From Bacteroidota bacterium (GTDB taxonomy: Bacteria; Bacteroidota; Bacteroidia; Chitinophagales; Chitinophagaceae), in contig JADJQP010000001.1 of assembly GCA_016712665.1 (NCBI GenBank), forward strand, positions 434,001 to 498,000: a DNA stretch of 64,000 bases. The letters are read 5' to 3'. Position numbers and translations under genes: made by a program. How positions within the stretch are numbered: the first letter of the stretch is position 1; every line of letters begins with the position of its first letter. The notes below the pieces were generated by a model. The model did not search any database. It saw nothing but the letters and a program-made list of their open reading frames with translations, and was not told where the DNA came from. Shown in pieces: positions 62,353 through 64,000 of this stretch.

Positions 62353-63810
62353 ATGAAAATACATTTTTACCAATTCATACTTCTTACCTTGCTCACTTGT
62401 AGTTTTACACCCGTTTTGTTTGCGCAACATCAAGCGGATACCTGGTACTTTGGCACCGATGGGGCGGGTCTTCGTTTTTCGGAATGCCAGGTTACTACCC
62501 TCACGAATGGCCATTTTGAAGGATATGAGGGAGTGGCCACTATTTCTGATAAAATTACCGGAGAATTGTTATTTTATACGAACTCCGAATGGGTGATGAA
62601 TAAGATGCATGATACGATACCCAATTCAAATTTGATTGTGAATGGGAATACGATAACACAAGTTTTGATTCTTCAAAAACCGGGTTCAAACACCATCTAT
62701 TACATCATCACCTCAGAAGTTCAGGGATTTTCGGGACAGCATTATCGTTATCATGCTGTAGATATTTCAATGAATGGGGGACTGGGCGGAATGCTATTTA
62801 AAGACAGCGTCTTATACAATATGCCAAGTACAGAAAAGATTACTGCTATTAAACACAACAACGGCAATGACCTTTGGATAGTAGGGCATGAATACAATAC
62901 AAATAACTTTTTGTCGTTTCATTATACGGCCTCTGGAATTAATACTACACCGGTAGTATCTGCCATAGGCAAGGTACATGGCGACCCATCCACAGCCTCG
63001 GCAGTGGGAGAGCTAAAGGCTTCGCCCAATGGTCAAAAAATAGCCTGCGTTACCCTCTATCATCCAAACATTGAATTATTTGATTTTAATAAATCTACGG
63101 GAGTGCTCAGTAATTTACTTACGATACCTGCTATGGCCGGCTATGATGGATTAAATTATCCGATCAGTAATTTGTATGGTTTATCCTTTTCAAAAAATTC
63201 GAAAATGCTTTATGCTACGCAATGGTTAAGTAGCGATTCGCTTTCCAAAATTATTCAGTTCAACGTTTCATCCAATGATTCCATCCAAATTAGCAATTCG
63301 AAGTTTACTATATTTTCTACCTCTGAAAAAAACCTGTATAGTTTGAAGCTAGCACCCGATGAAAAAATTTATGTAGCGCAGAATCCGACCAAGCATTTTT
63401 TAGGCCGCATCAATTTTCCTGATAGTGTAGGGTTGAGTTGTGGTTATGTTGACAGTGCTATTTCGTTGGGTAGCAGCCATAGTGGTTGGGGATTAAATAA
63501 CCTGATGGAGTATGATGAATATTGTACCGAAATTCCTGATGGAATTTCACCTGAGATTTCTAGTACAATAATTGAAGTACATCCAAACCCTTGTAGCGAT
63601 CGCTTGGTGGTAACTTTTGGAAATCTATCGACAGCAGTATACGAAATACGTGTTCGCTCTGTAACGGGGCAATTATTTTTATTGCCTTTTTCAAGGATAC
63701 ATAGCCAAGCCCTTGTGGATGTACATAATTTGCCAAGCGGTGTGTATCTACTGCAGATAGTAGATGAACACAAGCGTATTAATAATAGAAAATTTAGTGT
63801 GGTTCATTAA
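62353..63810 (+). CDS. T9SS type A sorting-domain protein, beta-propeller-like
   Basis: 485 residues: signal peptide (FILLTLLTCSFTPVLFAQ), then DTWYFGTDGAGLRFSECQVTTLTNGHFEGYEGVATISDKITGELLFYTNSEWVMNKMHDTIPNS. The WYFG...EG.A.IS...G.LLFYT...V.N..H..MPN pattern opens a large family of Bacteroidota secreted proteins that often precede a PKD/CHU_C tail. The body has repeated blade-like strands (SPNGQKIACVTLYHPNIELFDFNKSTGVL, FSKNSKMLYATQWLSSDSLSKIIQFN, APDEKIYVAQNP). It ends with a T9SS tail (IEVHPNPCSDRLVVTFGN ... GVYLLQIVDEHKR). Function unknown. Confidence 0.88.
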   Translation: MKIHFYQFILLTLLTCSFTPVLFAQHQADTWYFGTDGAGLRFSECQVTTLTNGHFEGYEGVATISDKITGELLFYTNSEWVMNKMHDTIPNSNLIVNGNTITQVLILQKPGSNTIYYIITSEVQGFSGQHYRYHAVDISMNGGLGGMLFKDSVLYNMPSTEKITAIKHNNGNDLWIVGHEYNTNNFLSFHYTASGINTTPVVSAIGKVHGDPSTASAVGELKASPNGQKIACVTLYHPNIELFDFNKSTGVLSNLLTIPAMAGYDGLNYPISNLYGLSFSKNSKMLYATQWLSSDSLSKIIQFNVSSNDSIQISNSKFTIFSTSEKNLYSLKLAPDEKIYVAQNPTKHFLGRINFPDSVGLSCGYVDSAISLGSSHSGWGLNNLMEYDEYCTEIPDGISPEISSTIIEVHPNPCSDRLVVTFGNLSTAVYEIRVRSVTGQLFLLPFSRIHSQALVDVHNLPSGVYLLQIVDEHKRINNRKFSVVH

Positions 63811-63901
63811 GGTATCTTGTATTCCATAAAGCGAATTACAATTATTACAATATCATGAAGATTTTTTCGTTAAAAAAATGTACTAAATTTATTTTTTCGT
63901 T

Positions 63902-64000
63902 ATGAGAACATCAATCATCACACTATTTCTGCTATTAATAGTTCAGCTGAGCATTGCGCAAGAGAATAGCAAACAATCAGATACGCTGACAAAAAAAAGG
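63902..64000 (+). CDS. Exported protein, N-terminal fragment
   Basis: 33 codons from ATG 63902 to the window edge: signal peptide MRTSIITLFLLLIVQLSIAQ, then ENSKQSDTLTKKR. A short polar lead after SIAQ followed by DTL is common before TonB-dependent receptor or carboxypeptidase-like domains, but this piece is too short to assign. Confidence 0.6.
   Translation, partial: MRTSIITLFLLLIVQLSIAQENSKQSDTLTKKR

Overview
The window is chromosomal DNA of a member of the Bacteroidota, probably a Chitinophagales or Saprospirales-type relative. Six genes carry type IX secretion (T9SS) sorting tails. Many genes have the phylum's -7 promoter element TAnnTTTG just before the start codon. Other typical families are S46 dipeptidyl-peptidase, DUF4159, Omp28/DUF6029, a large alpha-2-macroglobulin and a SusC-free set of lipoproteins. 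The DNA is AT-rich and gene-dense. I found no rRNA, tRNA, CRISPR array, transposase or prophage.

Layout. 0-9.5 kb: YbjN-like fragment, SPFH protein, lipoprotein, S46 peptidase divergent from purM, PpiD-like foldase, nadA. 9.5-12.2 kb: an SBBP-repeat T9SS cargo gene bracketed by a 43-bp duplication of the nadA tail, then a MITE-like repeat. 12.2-22.8 kb: bestrophin, valS, a GldM-like small protein, a Cys-cluster protein, an acetyltransferase, dnaX with an A10 slippage site, a TlpA-like lipoprotein, pyrD and terC. 22.9-29.1 kb: one alpha-2-macroglobulin gene broken into four reading frames. 29.3-45.1 kb: hydrolase, cytochrome c remnant, two T9SS proteins, exonuclease III, MbnP, then a minus-strand group (zinc metallopeptidase, rsmE, DUF4159), M28 glutaminyl cyclase, Omp28 and DUF6029, AI-2E transporter, two small proteins and a T9SS GH18 chitinase. 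45.1-48.7 kb: an AT-richer accessory island with a frameshifted glycosyltransferase and a lone TIR/nucleoside-deoxyribosyltransferase-like protein between two ~194-bp REP-type repeats. 48.7-64 kb: TIGR01777 oxidoreductase, DUF6427, purQ, two DsbD-type genes, DUF2306, a polytopic membrane protein, a CHU_C adhesin-like protein, a T9SS protein and the start of a further exported protein.

Functional themes are purine, pyrimidine and NAD synthesis (purM, purQ, pyrD, nadA), translation and replication (valS, rsmE, dnaX), envelope folding and redox (PpiD, DsbD, TlpA, Omp28) and extracellular T9SS cargo.

Two cautions shape interpretation. First, at least eight reading-frame breaks and two in-frame stops fall in eight genes. 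Most of the breaks lie in homopolymers, so many may be uncorrected sequencing errors rather than biology. Second, functions are assigned from motifs read by eye; no database search was possible.
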